Shown one piece after another: positions 6,073 through 6,804 of a stretch of DNA of 6,804 bases (its first letter is position 1; each line of letters opens with the position of its first letter). A program made the position numbers and the translations under genes. This stretch comes from an uncultured Oscillospiraceae bacterium (GTDB lineage: Bacteria > Bacillota > Clostridia > Oscillospirales > Oscillospiraceae). The DNA lies in assembly GCA_905236265.1 (NCBI GenBank), contig CAJOOV010000162.1, forward strand, positions 1-6,804. The letters run 5' to 3'. The notes below the pieces were generated by a model. It was not told the DNA's origin. It made no database searches and saw only the letters and a program-made list of their open reading frames with translations.

Positions 6073-6489
6073 ATGAATCAGGAAGAGATCAAACAGATTA
6101 TCCCCCACCGGGACAATATGCTGCTGGTGCAGGAGGCGGAGGTGGTAGACGGCGTGTCCCATGCCAAATACCACGTCTCCGGGGAGGAGTTTTTCCTCAA
6201 GGGGCACTTTCCCGGCAATCCCGTGGTGCCCGGCGTGATTCTGTGCGAGATGATGGCGCAGGGGGCGGCAGTGCTGCTGGCCACCTCTCCGGAGGTCAAG
6301 GGGGCAACCCCCATGTTTACCTCTCTGGACAAGGTGCGCTTCAAGAGCCCCGTCAAGCCGGGGGATACGCTGGAGAGCGAGAGCCGCATCACCAAGAGCA
6401 AAGGCCCCTTCTACTGGTGTGAGGCGAAGGGCTACGTCAACGGTAAGCTCAGCGTCACCGCAGAGTTCTCCTTTGCGCTGGTGAAGTGA
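6073..6489 (+). CDS. fabZ: 3-hydroxyacyl-ACP dehydratase FabZ
   Basis: FabZ removes water from 3-hydroxyacyl-ACP to give trans-2-enoyl-ACP. The 138-residue product is a single hot-dog fold of normal FabZ length. IPHRDNMLLV (10-19) is the typical N-terminal motif. The active-site helix reads GHFPGNPVVPGVILCEMMAQ (44-63), with His45 and Glu59 as catalytic residues; the Glu, rather than Asp, fits FabZ and not FabA. No separate isomerase-type protein is visible, so whether it also isomerises (FabN-like) cannot be told. ATG 6073 has GGAGG (6061-6065) 7 bases upstream and follows the fabF stop by 12 bases. It is the last gene of the operon, with a strong terminator 8 bases downstream. In other Firmicutes, accB often sits between fabF and fabZ; here it does not. 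Confidence 0.94.
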   Translation: MNQEEIKQIIPHRDNMLLVQEAEVVDGVSHAKYHVSGEEFFLKGHFPGNPVVPGVILCEMMAQGAAVLLATSPEVKGATPMFTSLDKVRFKSPVKPGDTLESESRITKSKGPFYWCEAKGYVNGKLSVTAEFSFALVK

Positions 6490-6496
6490 GGGACTG

Positions 6497-6527
6497 ATTG
6501 GGAGGGGAAACCCCTCCCAATTTTTTT
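6497..6527 (+). terminator. intrinsic terminator of the fab operon
   Basis: An 11-bp perfect stem (6497-6507/6511-6521, core GGGAGGGG/CCCCTCCC) has the loop AAA and runs into seven T residues (6521-6527). It starts 8 bases after the fabZ stop, so it ends the acpP-fabZ transcript and separates it from the tRNA unit. Confidence 0.93.
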
Positions 6528-6548
6528 GACAAAAACGGAAAAACACCC

Positions 6549-6577
6549 TTGACAATCCGGGCGTTCATGGATATAAT
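6549..6577 (+). promoter_or_regulatory. consensus promoter of the tRNA operon
   Basis: Perfect TTGACA (6549-6554) and perfect TATAAT (6572-6577) hexamers are spaced by 17 bases, about 34 bases before the first tRNA. A full consensus promoter is typical of stable RNA genes. Transcription would start near 6584. Confidence 0.9.
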
Positions 6578-6610
6578 AATATCTGCGCTGTGACGAACAG
6601 GCGTTTGCAT

Positions 6611-6684
6611 GGCGGTGTAGCTCAGTTGGCTAGAGCATTCGGTTCATACCCGGAGTGTCACTGGTTCAAATCCAGTCACCGCTA
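6611..6684 (+). tRNA. elongator tRNA-Met (anticodon CAT)
   Basis: The cloverleaf folds fully. The acceptor is GGCGGTG/CACCGCT with A73, the D stem GCTC/GAGC, the anticodon stem TTCGG/CCGGA with CAT at 6645-6647, and the T arm ACTGG-TTCAAAT-CCAGT. It is not an initiator: position 1-72 is a G-T pair and the anticodon stem lacks the three G-C pairs of initiators. The 5' half closely resembles Bacillus elongator tRNA-Met as I recall it. A CAT tRNA modified to read AUA (Ile) is a less likely alternative. The 3' CCA is not encoded and must be added by nucleotidyltransferase. Confidence 0.93.
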
Positions 6685-6688
6685 TTCT

Positions 6689-6717
6689 TTCTCTCCGGAG
6701 TATCCCTCCGGAGAGAA
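6689..6717 (+). other. hairpin between the two tRNAs
   Basis: A perfect 12-bp inverted repeat (6689-6700/6706-6717, core CTCTCCGGAG) has a 5-base loop. It occupies almost the whole 39-base spacer and lacks a T-run after it, so it is more likely a processing or spacing structure in the tRNA precursor than a terminator. Confidence 0.7.
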
Positions 6718-6723
6718 GCCCAT

Positions 6724-6795
6724 GGCCCGTTGGTCAAGCGGCTAAGACACCGCCCTTTCACGGCGGAAACATGGGTTCGATTCCCGTACGGGTCA
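6724..6795 (+). tRNA. tRNA-Glu (anticodon TTC)
   Basis: The cloverleaf is complete. The acceptor is GGCCCGT/ACGGGTC with A73, the anticodon stem CCGCC/GGCGG with TTC at 6757-6759, and the T arm ATGGG-TTCGATT-CCCGT. It closely resembles Bacillus tRNA-Glu from memory. CCA is not encoded; the next bases are GAT. It is probably co-transcribed with the tRNA-Met, and the unit may continue beyond the window. Confidence 0.94.
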
Positions 6796-6804
6796 GATGG
6801 AGGC

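Noticed and set aside
6526..6531. Second TTGACA, overlapping the fab terminator T-run
   Set aside because: No -10 hexamer lies 16-18 bases downstream. The promoter at 6549-6577 is perfect and explains tRNA transcription.

Overview
The window looks like a moderately GC-rich, spore-forming (or ancestrally spore-forming) member of the Clostridia. An Oscillospiraceae-like gut Firmicute is my best guess. The basis is strong AGGAGG-type ribosome binding sites, a type II fatty-acid gene run in the usual Firmicutes order, a SpoVT sequence, and tRNAs resembling those of Bacillus. The placement is inference, because no rRNA or other taxonomic marker is present.

Layout: (1) Bases 1-115 may hold the 3' end of an unidentified gene, followed by a candidate promoter. 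(2) Bases 202-2346 are one open frame of 714 codons. The first ~530 codons are a complete large serine recombinase; the last 151 codons are the sporulation regulator SpoVT without its first ~29 residues. The simplest reading is that this is the right end of a mobile element inserted in spoVT, whose 5' end should lie upstream of the window. (3) Bases 2347-2623 hold a palindromic repeat and a near-consensus promoter for the next operon. (4) Bases 2624-6489 are acpP, fabD, fabG, fabF and fabZ: acyl carrier, malonyl loading, ketoreduction, condensation and dehydration. The enoyl reductase, fabH and the acc genes are absent. The 286-base gap between acpP and fabD holds a structured, MITE-like repeat between two copies of a GC-rich hairpin; the second copy has a T-run and looks like an intrinsic terminator just before fabD. 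(5) An intrinsic terminator closes the fab operon. (6) A consensus promoter then drives elongator tRNA-Met(CAT) and tRNA-Glu(TTC), separated by a hairpin.

The fab proteins form one pathway. AcpP carries the chain, FabD makes malonyl-ACP, FabF condenses it with the growing acyl-ACP, FabG reduces the ketone and FabZ removes water. An enoyl-ACP reductase encoded elsewhere must finish each round. fabD and fabG overlap, and fabG-fabF-fabZ are 21 and 12 bases apart, so these four are probably one transcript. acpP may be transcribed more than the rest because of the terminator-like structure after it.

The most interesting points are the recombinase-spoVT junction, which may be a skin-like interruption of a sporulation gene, and the repeat family, whose two palindromes differ by paired (covarying) substitutions. 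No gene-free stretch exceeds 300 bases. No CRISPR array, rRNA or replication origin was seen.
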